The notes below the pieces were generated by a model. The model saw nothing but the letters and a program-made list of their open reading frames with translations. It had not been told where the DNA came from and did not search any database. Made by a program: the position numbers and the translations under genes. A stretch of DNA of 64,000 bases from Rubrivivax sp. (GTDB taxonomy: Bacteria > Pseudomonadota > Gammaproteobacteria > Burkholderiales > Burkholderiaceae_C). Where the stretch lies: NCBI GenBank assembly GCA_020852865.1, contig JADYZZ010000045.1:1-64000 (forward strand), given 5' to 3'. Below, one piece after another: positions 44,449-52,737 of this stretch. The stretch's first letter is position 1, and the number at the start of each line of letters is the position of its first letter.

Positions 44449-45579
44449 ATGCTGTTGAGCGACGACCATCTGGCCGTGCAGGACGCCGTGCGCAGCTTCG
44501 TGCAGGAGCGCATCGCGCCGCAGGCGGCGGCCTGGGACAAGAGCCATCACTTCCCGAAGGCCGAGCTGCGCGGCCTGGCCGACCTGGGCTGCTACGGCGT
44601 GGCCGTACCGGAGCAATGGGGCGGCGCGGGGCTCGACTACCTCGCGCTGGCCGTCATCCTCGAGGAGATCGCCGCCGGCGACGGCGCCACGAGCACGGTG
44701 GTGAGCGTCAACAACTGCCCGGTGTGCTCGATCCTCACGGCCTTCGGCAGCGTCGCGCAGAAGGAGCGCTTCCTCAGGCCGCTGGCGCGCGGCGACATGC
44801 TGGGCGCCTTCTGTCTGACCGAACCGCACGTCGGCTCCGAGGCCGGGGGCCTGAAGACGACCGCCGTGCGCGACGGTGCGCACTATGTGCTCGACGGCGT
44901 CAAGCAGTTCATCACCAGCGGCAAGAACGGCGACCTGGCCATCGTGATGGCGGTGACCGACCGCGCGGCGGGCAAGAAGGGCATCAGCGCCTTCCTCGTG
45001 CCGACCGCGACGCCGGGCTACGTGGTGGCGCGGCTCGAGGACAAGATGGGTCAGCACGCCAGCGACACGGCGCAGATCCTGTTCGAAGGCTGCCGCGTGC
45101 CGGCCGAGTACCTGCTGGGCGAGGAGGGGATGGGCCTGAAGATCGCACTCTCCGGGCTCGAGGGCGGGCGCATCGGCATCGCCAGCCAGGCCGTTGGCAT
45201 GGCGCGTGCGGCGTTCGAGGCGGCGCTGGCCTACAGCAAGGAGCGCCGCGCCTTCGGCGAGCCGATCTTCGAGCACCAGGGCGTGCAGTTCAAGCTCGCC
45301 GAATGCGCCATGCAGATCGAGGCGGCGCGCCAGCTTGCGCACCACGCCGCCGCGCTCAAGGACGCCGGCCGGCCCTGCCTGAAGGAGGCCGCGATGGCCA
45401 AGCTCTTCGCCAGCGAGATGGCCGAGCGCGTGTGCTCGGCCGCGATCCAGGTCTTCGGCGGCTACGGCTACGTCAGCGACTTTCCGGTCGAGCGCATCTA
45501 CCGCGACGTGCGCGTGACGCAGCTCTACGAGGGCACGAGCGAGGTGCAGAAGATCCTCATCGGGCGCGCACTGGCGTAG
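44449..45579 (+). CDS. Acyl-CoA dehydrogenase (short/branched-chain type)
   Basis: A 376-residue FAD-dependent acyl-CoA dehydrogenase. [20 protein letters not shown] and [18 protein letters not shown] bind [24 protein letters not shown] and the catalytic Glu in [14 protein letters not shown] place it with short-chain/isobutyryl/2-methylbutyryl dehydrogenases, unlike Ivd at 38033 whose base is on helix [11 protein letters not shown] is a small change from the usual LTEPxAGSDA. The ATG at 44449 has GGGAGGG five bases upstream. The stop TAG starts a short repeat shared with 51931. Confidence 0.92.
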   Translation: MLLSDDHLAVQDAVRSFVQERIAPQAAAWDKSHHFPKAELRGLADLGCYGVAVPEQWGGAGLDYLALAVILEEIAAGDGATSTVVSVNNCPVCSILTAFGSVAQKERFLRPLARGDMLGAFCLTEPHVGSEAGGLKTTAVRDGAHYVLDGVKQFITSGKNGDLAIVMAVTDRAAGKKGISAFLVPTATPGYVVARLEDKMGQHASDTAQILFEGCRVPAEYLLGEEGMGLKIALSGLEGGRIGIASQAVGMARAAFEAALAYSKERRAFGEPIFEHQGVQFKLAECAMQIEAARQLAHHAAALKDAGRPCLKEAAMAKLFASEMAERVCSAAIQVFGGYGYVSDFPVERIYRDVRVTQLYEGTSEVQKILIGRALA

Positions 45580-45593
45580 GAGCGTGGGCGGCA
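45577..45593 (+). repeat. Short dispersed repeat TAGGAGCGTGGGCGGCA
   Basis: These 17 bases, beginning with the stop of the acyl-CoA dehydrogenase, recur exactly at 51931-51947, and the 15-base core recurs inverted at 52187-52201. The 125-base interval to the LuxR gene otherwise holds a GC hairpin and no gene. Confidence 0.75.
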
Positions 45594-45704
45594 TGCGGAC
45601 GCCGGCGCCCTGCGCCGGCACAGGGCCCGGCGTCGGATACCTCGGTGTCATTCGGCGGCGGCGCGCGCGGCGTTGCAATGCGGTCATCCACCCAGGAGAT
45701 GACG

Positions 45705-46310
45705 ATGTCGCACTCACCCGCCCAGCTGCCGGCTGCCGACACCGAGGCGCCGGTGCATCCGAGCCGCATGCAACGCCTGGCGGCCATCGCCCAATGCCTG
45801 CTGCAGCACCTGGACACGCCGCTGCTCGTGGTCGACGCGCAGGGCAGCCTGCTCGAGGCGAGCGCCGGCGCGCTCGGCCGCCTCGAGCGCTGCGAGGGCC
45901 TGTGGCGCGACGCCGCCGGTCGCCTTGCGCTGCGCCAGGGCGGCCGCTGGGTTCCGGTGACCCGGTGGTATCCGGAGGTCGCGGCCGGCCACGGCGTGGT
46001 GCTGCCGCTCGACGCCGAGGGCGCACCGATGCAGATCAAGCTCGAGGCCATGCCGTCGGGAGGCGGCTGGGTGCTCGCGACGATCGAGCGCGTGGCGCTG
46101 GTGCGCGGCGATGCGATGCGCCGCCGCTTTCGCTTCACGCGCACGCAAGCGCGCCTGGCCGAGATGCTGTGCCAGGGCATGCGCCCGGCGCACGCGGCCG
46201 AGGCGCTCGGCGTCAAGATCTCGACCGTGCGCACGCATGTCGGCGTGATGTACGAGAAGACCGGCGCGCATAGTCAGGCCGAACTGGTGGCGTTGCTGCA
46301 CGCTTCCTGA
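45705..46310 (+). CDS. LuxR-family transcriptional regulator (PAS-like N-terminus)
   Basis: A 201-residue regulator. A C-terminal GerE/LuxR helix-turn-helix is clear (FTRTQARLAEMLCQGM, AAEALGVKISTVRTHVGVMYEKTGAHSQAELV). The N-terminal ~120 residues (LDTPLLVVDAQGSLLEASAGAL, RWVPVTRWYPE, LKLEAMPSGGGWVLA-like) look like a degenerate PAS/sensor fold, and there is no receiver domain. The ligand and targets are unknown. The ATG at 45705 has AGGAG six bases upstream; two earlier in-frame ATGs lack a good site. It lies between the acyl-CoA genes and the DUF2868 gene. Confidence 0.87.
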   Translation: MSHSPAQLPAADTEAPVHPSRMQRLAAIAQCLLQHLDTPLLVVDAQGSLLEASAGALGRLERCEGLWRDAAGRLALRQGGRWVPVTRWYPEVAAGHGVVLPLDAEGAPMQIKLEAMPSGGGWVLATIERVALVRGDAMRRRFRFTRTQARLAEMLCQGMRPAHAAEALGVKISTVRTHVGVMYEKTGAHSQAELVALLHAS

Positions 46311-46356
46311 GCGCCCCCAGGGCCGGGCTGCGCCCAGCCCGCCCCCCCGGGGGGGG

Positions 46357-46388
46357 TCAAGCAAAGTGGCAGAGCCACATTTGCTTGA
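46357..46388. repeat. Hairpin, probable transcript end after the LuxR gene
   Basis: TCAAGCAAAGTGGC and GCCACATTTGCTTGA are inverted copies (one base inserted) around the loop AGA, preceded by a run CCCCCCCGGGGGGG. Similar AGCAAAGTGGC hairpins recur in Burkholderiales genomes, as I recall. It could act as a terminator or as a repeat; no T-run follows. Confidence 0.6.
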
Positions 46389-46442
46389 GAGGACCGGCGC
46401 GGCGGCGCGTCTGCCGGCGGCCCGGCCGCGCGGCCGCGCGGC

Positions 46443-46468
46443 GGCTTGGCGCTACATTGCGCCAAGCC
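46443..46468. promoter_or_regulatory. Perfect palindrome at the DUF2868 start
   Basis: GGCTTGGCGC and GCGCCAAGCC are perfect 10-base inverted arms around TACATT, and the right arm ends at 46468, one base before the GTG start. TACATT resembles a -10 box. It can be a dimeric-repressor operator or an RNA hairpin that hides the start. Confidence 0.6.
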
Positions 46469-47944
46469 GTGAGTGCCGACCCCGCCCGCCTCGACGAAGC
46501 CAGCGCACGCCGCGTGCTGCTCGTGCGCGCCTGCGAGACGGCGCCGCCGGGCCGGATGCCGGGCGCGCTGTGGTCGCCCGAGGATGCGGCCTGGGCCACG
46601 CGTTTGGCCAACGAGACCGCGGGTGCAGGCGCGCCCGACCTGGCCTGGCTGCTGGCGCGCACGCGCCACGCCTGCGAGCGTCTGCTGCCGCGCAGCCGGC
46701 CGCTGGCGCTGGCGGCCGAGCGCGGCGGCTGGCGGCCCGCCTGGGTGCTGGCGGCGGTGCTCGGCGGCCTGGTCGTCGGGCTGGCCGGCGATGCCCTCGG
46801 CGGCCGCACGCTGAACCTGCTGGCGCCGCCCTGGCTCGCCGTGCTCGGCTGGAATCTGCTCGTCTACCTGTTCGTGCTGCGGCAGGCGCTGCGCAGGCCG
46901 CGCCCGGCGCAGACTGCCGGTCTGCGGCGCGCGCTGCGTGCCTGGATGCGCGCGCGCACGCTGCCGCGCGGCACGGCCACGCTCGGGCCGCTGGCGGCCT
47001 TCTCGGCCGACTGGGCCGAACGCAGCGCCGCGCTGCTGGCTGCGCGCGCCGCGCTGCTGCTGCACCTGGCGGCCGCGGCGCTGGCCGGCGGGCTGGTGGC
47101 CGGGATGTACCTGCGCGGCCTGGTGTTCGACCTGCGCGCGGGCTGGCAGAGCACCTTCCTCGAGCCGCAGGCGGTGCAGGCCTTGCTCGGCACCTTGCTG
47201 GCGCCGGCCAGCCGCGCCAGCGGCATCGCGCTGCCCGACGCTGCCGGTTTCGCCGCGCTGCGCATCGGCCCCGAAGGCGGCGCGACGGCGACGGCCGCAC
47301 CCTGGATCCATCTGTGCGCGGTGACACTGGCGCTGACCGTCGTCGTGCCGCGCCTGCTGCTCGCGCTCGGCGCAACGCTGGCGGCGGCGCGGCGCGCGCA
47401 TGGCTTCGTGATCGATCTGCGCGAGCCCTATTTCCAGCGCCTGTTGACGCAGGCGCGGCGCGCGCGCGCCCGGCTGCAGGTGCTCCCGCATGGCACGGCA
47501 CCGGCGCCGGCCGCGGTGCTGGGCCTGCGCACGCTGGCCGCGCGCGTGTTCGGCGTCGACGTGCGGCTGGACTTCGCGCCGCCGCTGGCCTATGGCGACG
47601 AGGAACAGGCTGCCGTCGCGCCGGTGCCGCCGGGCACGACGCTGCGCCTGGCGCTGTTCGACGCCGCCGCCACGCCCGAGCCCGAGGCGCAGGGCCGCTT
47701 TCTCGCCGCGCTGCAGGCGAAGGCGCTGCCGCTGCTGGTGCTGGTCGACACGACCGACTTCGCGCGGCGCTTCGCGACGCTGCCGGCGCGGCGAACCGAG
47801 CGCAGCAACGCCTGGCAGGCGCTGGCGGCCGCGCATGGACTGGCCGCGCTGAGCCTGCCGCTGCAGGAGGCGCCGGCTGAGGCCGCGGTCCAGGCATTCG
47901 AAGACGCGCTGGCGCAGGCGCCGGCCGCGGGGCATTGCGCATGA
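46469..47944 (+). CDS. DUF2868 domain-containing membrane protein
   Basis: A 491-residue protein matching DUF2868, a family known mainly from proteobacteria and always or often next to a DUF3482 GTPase. It has hydrophobic segments near residues ~90-112, ~120-135, ~195-220 and ~290-310, and a C-terminal soluble region with a Rossmann-like PLLVLVDTTDFARRF near 430. The function is unknown; the paired GTPase suggests a membrane-linked switch. GTG at 46469 was chosen as start since the region upstream holds a palindrome and reads arginine-rich; a TTG at 46385 would extend it by 28 residues. The stop overlaps the 40-codon ORF. Confidence 0.85.
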   Translation: MSADPARLDEASARRVLLVRACETAPPGRMPGALWSPEDAAWATRLANETAGAGAPDLAWLLARTRHACERLLPRSRPLALAAERGGWRPAWVLAAVLGGLVVGLAGDALGGRTLNLLAPPWLAVLGWNLLVYLFVLRQALRRPRPAQTAGLRRALRAWMRARTLPRGTATLGPLAAFSADWAERSAALLAARAALLLHLAAAALAGGLVAGMYLRGLVFDLRAGWQSTFLEPQAVQALLGTLLAPASRASGIALPDAAGFAALRIGPEGGATATAAPWIHLCAVTLALTVVVPRLLLALGATLAAARRAHGFVIDLREPYFQRLLTQARRARARLQVLPHGTAPAPAAVLGLRTLAARVFGVDVRLDFAPPLAYGDEEQAAVAPVPPGTTLRLALFDAAATPEPEAQGRFLAALQAKALPLLVLVDTTDFARRFATLPARRTERSNAWQALAAAHGLAALSLPLQEAPAEAAVQAFEDALAQAPAAGHCA

Positions 47945-48063
47945 CGCGCCCGGTGTCGGGCCTGCGCCGCCTCGAGCAGGGCGCGGAGCCGGCCTTGCGA
48001 GGTGGGCGCAGCCGGCCGCAGGCGCGCGCGGCGCGGCGCAAGGCAGGCGGGGCCGTCCGGTGA
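47941..48063 (+). CDS. Putative 40-residue linker ORF between DUF2868 and DUF3482
   Basis: ATG at 47941 overlaps the DUF2868 stop (ATGA), and its TGA (48061-48063) overlaps the GTG start of the DUF3482 gene (GTGA). The 40-residue peptide is arginine/alanine-rich (GLRRLEQGAEPAL ... RAARRKAGG). Coupling of both junctions is visible; that the peptide matters is unproven. It might simply be coupled read-through or chance. Confidence 0.3.
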   Translation: MTRPVSGLRRLEQGAEPALRGGRSRPQARAARRKAGGAVR

Positions 48064-49541
48064 GCGAGATCGCGCTCAGCCTGCTGGCGCACACCAACGT
48101 CGGCAAGACGACGCTGGCGCGCACCTTGCTGGCGGCCGACGTCGGCGAAGTGCGCGACGCGCCGCATGTCACCGAGTTCGCGACGCGCCACGAGCTCGTC
48201 GTCACAGAGGCGGGCGACCGCCTGCTGCTGTGGGACACGCCCGGCTTCGGCGACAGCGTGCGCCTGGTGCGCCGCATGCGCCAGCGTGCGCAGCCGCTCG
48301 GCTGGCTGCTGGGCGAAGTCTGGGACCGCTGGCGCGACCGCGCGTTCTGGGCCAGCCAGCAGGCGCTGCGGCATGTGCGCGAGGCGAGCGACGTCGTGCT
48401 CTACCTCGTCGACGCGGGCGAGCCCGCGGCCGGCTATCTGGCCGCCGAGATGGAACTGCTGGCCTGGCTGGGCAAGCCCGTGGTCGTGCTGCTCAATCAG
48501 CTCGGCGTGCCGCGTGCGCCGGCCGACGAGGCGGCCGAACGCGACGCCTGGCGTGAACGTCTGGCGCGCTGGCCGGCCGCTGCGCAGGTGCGCGAGGTGC
48601 TGCCGCTGGACGCCTTCGCGCGCTGCTGGGTGCAGGAGGGCGCGCTGCTCGACGCGGTGACGCGCGCACTCGACGGCGAGCGTGCCGCCGCGATGGTGCG
48701 CCTGGCCGCCGCGCACGCCGCGCAGGGCGAGGCGCGCTTCGTCGAGGCGACGCGGCTGGTGGCGCAGGACATCGGCCGCATCGCCGCGGCGCGCGTCGCG
48801 CTCGACGGCGACGCGGCTGCGCCGGGCTGGGGCGGCCTGCTGCGCCGCCTGGGCACGGCGCGCGACGACGCCGGGGACGGGGCAGCGCAGCGCCTGCTCG
48901 AGCAGGCGCTCGAGCGCGAGGTGCGCGCCGGCACGCAGGCACTGCTCGAGCTGCACCGCATCGGCGGACGCGCCGACGCCGACGCACTGGCCGAGGTGCT
49001 GGCGCGCGTGGCCGGCCAGGTGCAGCAGCATCGGCGCGTTCCCGAGAGCCGCGCCGCCATGCTGGGCGGCGCGCTCAGCGGTGCGCTCGGCGGTCTGGGC
49101 GCCGATCTGGCCAGCGGCGGCCTCACGCTCGGCGGCGGGCTGCTGGCCGGCGGCATCCTCGGTGCGCTCGGGGCGGCCGGGCTGGCGCGCGGGCTCAACG
49201 TCGTGCGCGGCACCGACCGCAGCTGGGCGCGCTGGGATGCCGAGGCGATGCCGGCCCTGGTCGAGGCGGCGCTGCTGCGCTACCTGGCGGTGGCGCATTT
49301 CGGGCGCGGCCGCGGCGACTGGGCGTCGGGTGAGGCGGCGCCGCACTGGCCGGCCGCGGTGCACGAGGCGCTGGCGCCGCACGCACCGGCGCTGGCCGCG
49401 CTGTGGCGCAGCCGCAGCGAGCGCGGCGAGGCACCGGGCGAGGCCGAGCGGCTGGGCGCGGCGCTGCAGCCGATCGTCGAACAAGCGCTGCGCAGCGCGC
49501 TGCGGCGGCTGTATCCGCCTCGGGATAATCGGACGCCGTGA
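48060..49541 (+). CDS. DUF3482 GTPase
   Basis: A 493-residue GTPase. The N-terminal domain has G1 SLLAHTNVGKTTLARTL, the switch DVGEVRDAPHVTEFATRH, G3 DTPGFGDS and G4-like VLLNQLG. The C-terminal DUF3482 portion contains a long glycine-zipper/hydrophobic block (around residues 345-385, GGALSGALGGLGAD then GGLLAGGILGALGAAGLARG) that could insert in or lie on a membrane. The G4 motif NQLG replaces NKxD, so nucleotide specificity is uncertain. It is paired with DUF2868 and ends by overlapping trkA. The function is unknown. Confidence 0.87.
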   Translation: MSEIALSLLAHTNVGKTTLARTLLAADVGEVRDAPHVTEFATRHELVVTEAGDRLLLWDTPGFGDSVRLVRRMRQRAQPLGWLLGEVWDRWRDRAFWASQQALRHVREASDVVLYLVDAGEPAAGYLAAEMELLAWLGKPVVVLLNQLGVPRAPADEAAERDAWRERLARWPAAAQVREVLPLDAFARCWVQEGALLDAVTRALDGERAAAMVRLAAAHAAQGEARFVEATRLVAQDIGRIAAARVALDGDAAAPGWGGLLRRLGTARDDAGDGAAQRLLEQALEREVRAGTQALLELHRIGGRADADALAEVLARVAGQVQQHRRVPESRAAMLGGALSGALGGLGADLASGGLTLGGGLLAGGILGALGAAGLARGLNVVRGTDRSWARWDAEAMPALVEAALLRYLAVAHFGRGRGDWASGEAAPHWPAAVHEALAPHAPALAALWRSRSERGEAPGEAERLGAALQPIVEQALRSALRRLYPPRDNRTP

Positions 49542-50956
49542 AGATCCTGATCCTCGGCGCCGGGCGTGTGGGCGAAAGCGTGGCCGAGGCGCTGGCCTCG
49601 GAGAAGAACGACATCACCGTCGTCGACAGCGACGTGCAGCGGCTGGGCGAGCTGCAGGCGCGGCTGGACCTGCGCACGGTGGCCGGCAACGGCATCCAGC
49701 CCTCGGTGCTGCGCGACGCCGGCATCGAGGACACCGACATGCTGATCGCCTGCGCGCCGCTGGACGAGACCAATCTCGTCGCCTGCAAGGTGGCGCACGA
49801 CGTCTTCGGCGTGCCGACGACGATCGCGCGCGTGCGCAGCGACGAGTTCGGCGACGGCAGCCCGCTGCTCGACAAGGCGGGCTTTGCCGTCGACCGCGTC
49901 ATCTGCCCCGAGGCGAGCGTGACGCGCTACATCGGCAAGCTGATCGAGTATCCGAGCGCGCTGCAGGTGCTCGAGTTCGCGCGCGGGCTGGTGAGCCTGG
50001 TGGCGGTGCGCGCGGTGACCGAGGGGCCGATGGTGCGTCGCCCGCTGGCCGAGATCCCGGCGCTCGTGCCCGAGGCCGAGATGCGCATCGTCGCGATCTA
50101 CCGCAGCAACAAGGCGCTGGCGCGGCTGGACGGCACGACCCAGGTCGAGCCCGGCGACGAGGTGTTCGTGCTGGCGGCCACCGCGCATCTGCCGCGCGTG
50201 CTCGGCGCGCTGGGCAAGCTGGGCGAGCCGACGCGCCGGGTGATGATCGCCGGCGGCGGCAAGGTCGGTCTGAGGCTGGCGCGCCAGCTGCAGCGCGACC
50301 ATGTCATCAAGATCGTCGAGCCCAGCCGGGCGCGCTGCGAGTACCTGGCCGCTCAGCTGCCCGCCGAGGTGCTGGTGCTGCAGGGCGACGCCACCGACGA
50401 GGCGCTGCTCGGCGGCGAGAACGTGCAGGACATGGACCTGTTCGTCGCGCTCACCAGCGACGACGAGGACAACATCATGTCCTGCCTGCTGGCCAAGCGC
50501 CTGGGCGTGCGCCGCGTGGCCAGCGTCATCAACCGCCGCGCCTACGCCGATCTGGTGCAGGGCACGGCGATCGACATCGCGATCTCGCCGGCGCACGCCG
50601 TGCTGGGCGAGCTGCTCACCCATGTGCGGCGCGGCGACGTCGAGGCCGTGCACAGCCTGCGCCGCGGCGCTGCCGAGGCGCTGGAGGCGGTGGTGCGCGG
50701 CGACGCCAGGCACTGCCGCATCGCCGATCGGCGCATCGACGAGCTCGAACTGCCTGCGGGCGCACGCATCGGCGCCATCGTGCGCGGGCTGCACCTGGCC
50801 GACGGCAGCGCGGCCGAGAACGCCAGGCCGCGCGTCATCATCCCGCACCACGACACGACGATCCTGCAGCACGACCACGTGATCGTCTTCGTGCCGAGCA
50901 AGCGCTCGGTGCGCGAGATCGAGAAGCTGTTCCAGGTGCGGGCGACGTTCTTCTGA
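49538..50956 (+). CDS. trkA: Trk potassium transport peripheral protein TrkA
   Basis: A 472-residue cytosolic regulator of K+ uptake with two RCK domains. NAD-binding Rossmann motifs are ILGAGRVGESVAEAL at residue ~5 and IAGGGKVGLRLARQL at ~235; each is followed by a TrkA-C domain. It gates TrkH in response to NAD(H)/ATP. The start is GTG at 49538, overlapping the DUF3482 stop by GTGA. Unusually, its partner trkH lies 1.9 kb downstream, after a hemerythrin gene and a decayed copy of the TrkA C-terminus, instead of adjacent. Confidence 0.95.
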   Translation: MKILILGAGRVGESVAEALASEKNDITVVDSDVQRLGELQARLDLRTVAGNGIQPSVLRDAGIEDTDMLIACAPLDETNLVACKVAHDVFGVPTTIARVRSDEFGDGSPLLDKAGFAVDRVICPEASVTRYIGKLIEYPSALQVLEFARGLVSLVAVRAVTEGPMVRRPLAEIPALVPEAEMRIVAIYRSNKALARLDGTTQVEPGDEVFVLAATAHLPRVLGALGKLGEPTRRVMIAGGGKVGLRLARQLQRDHVIKIVEPSRARCEYLAAQLPAEVLVLQGDATDEALLGGENVQDMDLFVALTSDDEDNIMSCLLAKRLGVRRVASVINRRAYADLVQGTAIDIAISPAHAVLGELLTHVRRGDVEAVHSLRRGAAEALEAVVRGDARHCRIADRRIDELELPAGARIGAIVRGLHLADGSAAENARPRVIIPHHDTTILQHDHVIVFVPSKRSVREIEKLFQVRATFF

Positions 50957-50970
50957 CGGCCGCGCCCGGC

Positions 50971-51018
50971 GCCGCAGTGCGTGGGCTCGCGGCATCCTGG
51001 CGGCGCTTGCACTGCGGC
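50971..51018. terminator. Inverted repeat after trkA
   Basis: GCCGCAGTGC (50971-50980) and GCACTGCGGC (51009-51018) form a perfect 10-base-pair stem with a 28-base loop, 15 bases after the trkA stop. The loop is large and no T-run follows, so termination is only possible with help. Confidence 0.4.
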
Positions 51019-51133
51019 CGCACCCGCGTCGCGCGCATGGGTGGCGAGGGCCGGCTCTCGATGCTCCGACGGGGGGCGTGACCCAGGACCGCGGCAAGAC
51101 GGTGCGCCCGGGTCGGCCGGCGGCGGCCGGGGG

Positions 51134-51196
51134 CTCTCAGAGCCCGTGAAGACGTGAATCACGCCCGCGCAGATTCACGCCTTCACAGGCTCTCAG
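51134..51196. repeat. Dispersed palindromic repeat, full copy E
   Basis: The most symmetrical copy: CTCTCAGAGCCCGTGAAGAC and GTGAATCACGCC on the left, GATTCACGCCTTCACAGGCT and CTCAG on the right. Nearly the whole 63 bases can pair. Confidence 0.85.
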
Positions 51197-51365
51197 CCCA
51201 TCGTGCCGACTGCCGAATACACTGCGCAGACCGCACAGGCGGTGCGGTTTCGCGCGGCGGCAAGCGGGCGACGGGCCGCGCGGCGCCTGATCGCGCACCG
51301 GCCGAAGCGGTGAGCCACGCGCGTCCGGCAGATCCCCGCGATGCGCGACGACGCGAGAGGCGGAG

Positions 51366-51923
51366 ATGTTCGACTGGCTGAAAGGCAAGAGGACGCGTGG
51401 CGCAAGTGCCGGCATCACAGTGACGCCCGCGCTGCCGCAACCGCCGGTGCCGCCACCCGGGCGGCTCGCCGAGCCGGCAGCGCGGCAGGCCAGGGGCATC
51501 GGCTACAACCCCGACCTCATCGGCCAGTATCACGAGGACCATCGCCGATTGCTCGCGTTGTTCGGCCAGGCCACGGCGGCGGCCCAAGCCGGCCAGTGGG
51601 CCGGTGTCGACGCCGCGCTGCAGCGCTTTCGCTCGGCGCTGACCGATCACCTGCTCAGCGAGAGCATCCGCCTGTACACCTACCTCAAGCAGCAGGTTGC
51701 GGGCGACCCGGAGGCGATGGCGCTGATGAAGAGCTTCGCATCCGAGATGGGTGCGATCGGGCGCGTGGTGATCGGCTTTCTCGACGAGCAGAAGGACCTC
51801 GAGCACGCGCCGCAGCGGCAGGCCGCATTCCTGCAGGCGTGGGCCGACATCGGCCGCACGCTCGGCGATCGCATCGTGCGTGAGGAGAAGACGCTCTATC
51901 CGATGTACCGCGATCGCCCGTGA
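51366..51923 (+). CDS. Hemerythrin-like (HHE) domain protein
   Basis: A 185-residue protein with a proline-rich N-terminus (MFDWLKGKRTRG ... PALPQPPVPPPGR) and a four-helix HHE-type cation-binding domain: LIGQYHEDHRRLLALFG, ALTDHLLSESIRLYTYL, GFLDEQKDLEHA and REEKTLYPMYRD supply His and Glu residues suited to a di-iron or single metal site. Such proteins sense or store O2, NO or iron. It sits inside the disrupted trkA-trkH interval, so it may have been inserted there. The start ATG at 51366 follows GGCGGAG. Confidence 0.78.
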   Translation: MFDWLKGKRTRGASAGITVTPALPQPPVPPPGRLAEPAARQARGIGYNPDLIGQYHEDHRRLLALFGQATAAAQAGQWAGVDAALQRFRSALTDHLLSESIRLYTYLKQQVAGDPEAMALMKSFASEMGAIGRVVIGFLDEQKDLEHAPQRQAAFLQAWADIGRTLGDRIVREEKTLYPMYRDRP

Positions 51924-51924
51924 G

Positions 51925-52208
51925 GGCGCCTAGGAGCGTGGGCGGCAGGAATCCAGCTCCGCGTCGGCCTCGGCTGTAGGCCCCAGGCAAGACGCGGCGC
52001 GCGCCCCGGGCCGGACGCCCGGGCCAGCGGCGCAACGCCGCATGGGCCTTCAGCCGGGGCCGACCCTCGGGCCGCCGCGATTCGCGGCGTCGGGCGCTGT
52101 TGCAGGTTCGTTGCGTGGCACGCACCACGCGCCTCGCGCGCGCCTTGCCCGGCAGCGCGACTCGCCACGGCGCGGGGCTGGATACGTGCCGCCCACGCTC
52201 CCGGCGCC
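51925..52208. repeat. 284-bp segment bounded by inverted repeats (MITE-like)
   Basis: GGCGCC then GGAGCGTGGGCGGCA and ATCCAGC(T)CC at 51925-51960 reappear inverted at 52174-52208 (24 of 28 bases in the core match). The left repeat also has a single relative at 45577. The interior contains no ORF of known type. This looks like a small non-autonomous mobile element or a large hairpin; no target-site duplication was proven. Confidence 0.5.
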
Positions 52209-52737
52209 GCACGCCGGCCCACCGTCGCGTACCCGCATCGGGCCCCGGCGAGTGCCGGGCGCGCAGGTCCGCCATTCGTCCGGCACCCGCGGTCACGCGC
52301 TGCGCGTGCCTTGGCCGGCTCCGGCTTGCGGAGCGAATCCGGGCGGCGGCGGCGGATGCCGGCCGGGCCCTCTTCGGGCGTCGGTGCGGTGCGGCGCGAC
52401 CGGCCGGCGCGCCGAACGATTGCCGCCGGAGGAACGGCGGTCCCGCCGGCAGCCGACCCGATCCGGTTCCCGGGGTGGCCGTGCGTTCCACGGCCGGGAT
52501 CCGGGCGTCTACCGCGATCGTTCGGCACTCCGCGGCTGCTGCCCCAGCGGCGAGGAGCCGCCGTGGTTGGAGAATCGCGTGATGCGTCCGATGCGAGACA
52601 GTCAACCTCGTCATGACCCCACTCCGACGGCCCGGCTCGTCTCGGCTCCGAGGCGCGAGGCGCCCGTGGCGTTGCTCGCCGGGCCCGATGCAGCGTGGCC
52701 GGTATGCCGCCGCCCGGCCACCGGCGGCGCCGCGAAC
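52209..52737. other. Degenerate interval with no recognised gene
   Basis: A plus-strand frame is open through here, but its translation is arginine/proline/glycine-rich and resembles nothing known. A decayed 5' portion of the duplicated trkA might be hidden here; only weak similarity could be seen by eye. Several short inverted repeats are present (for example GTGCCGG/CCGGCAC near 52250-52285). Confidence 0.4.

Larger units (their letters stand above)
50957..51365. other. Interval between trkA and the hemerythrin gene
   Basis: 409 bases without a clear gene. It contains a 10-base perfect inverted repeat GCCGCAGTGC/GCACTGCGGC (50971-51018), a full palindromic repeat copy (51134-51196), a small hairpin ACCGCAC/GTGCGGT (51230-51248) and a TACACT that might be a -10 box for the hemerythrin gene. 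Confidence 0.5.

Noticed and set aside
46452-49484. Minus-strand frame of ~1000 codons opposite DUF2868/DUF3482
   Set aside because: It is a low-complexity antisense shadow; the plus strand encodes two recognisable families with overlaps and starts.
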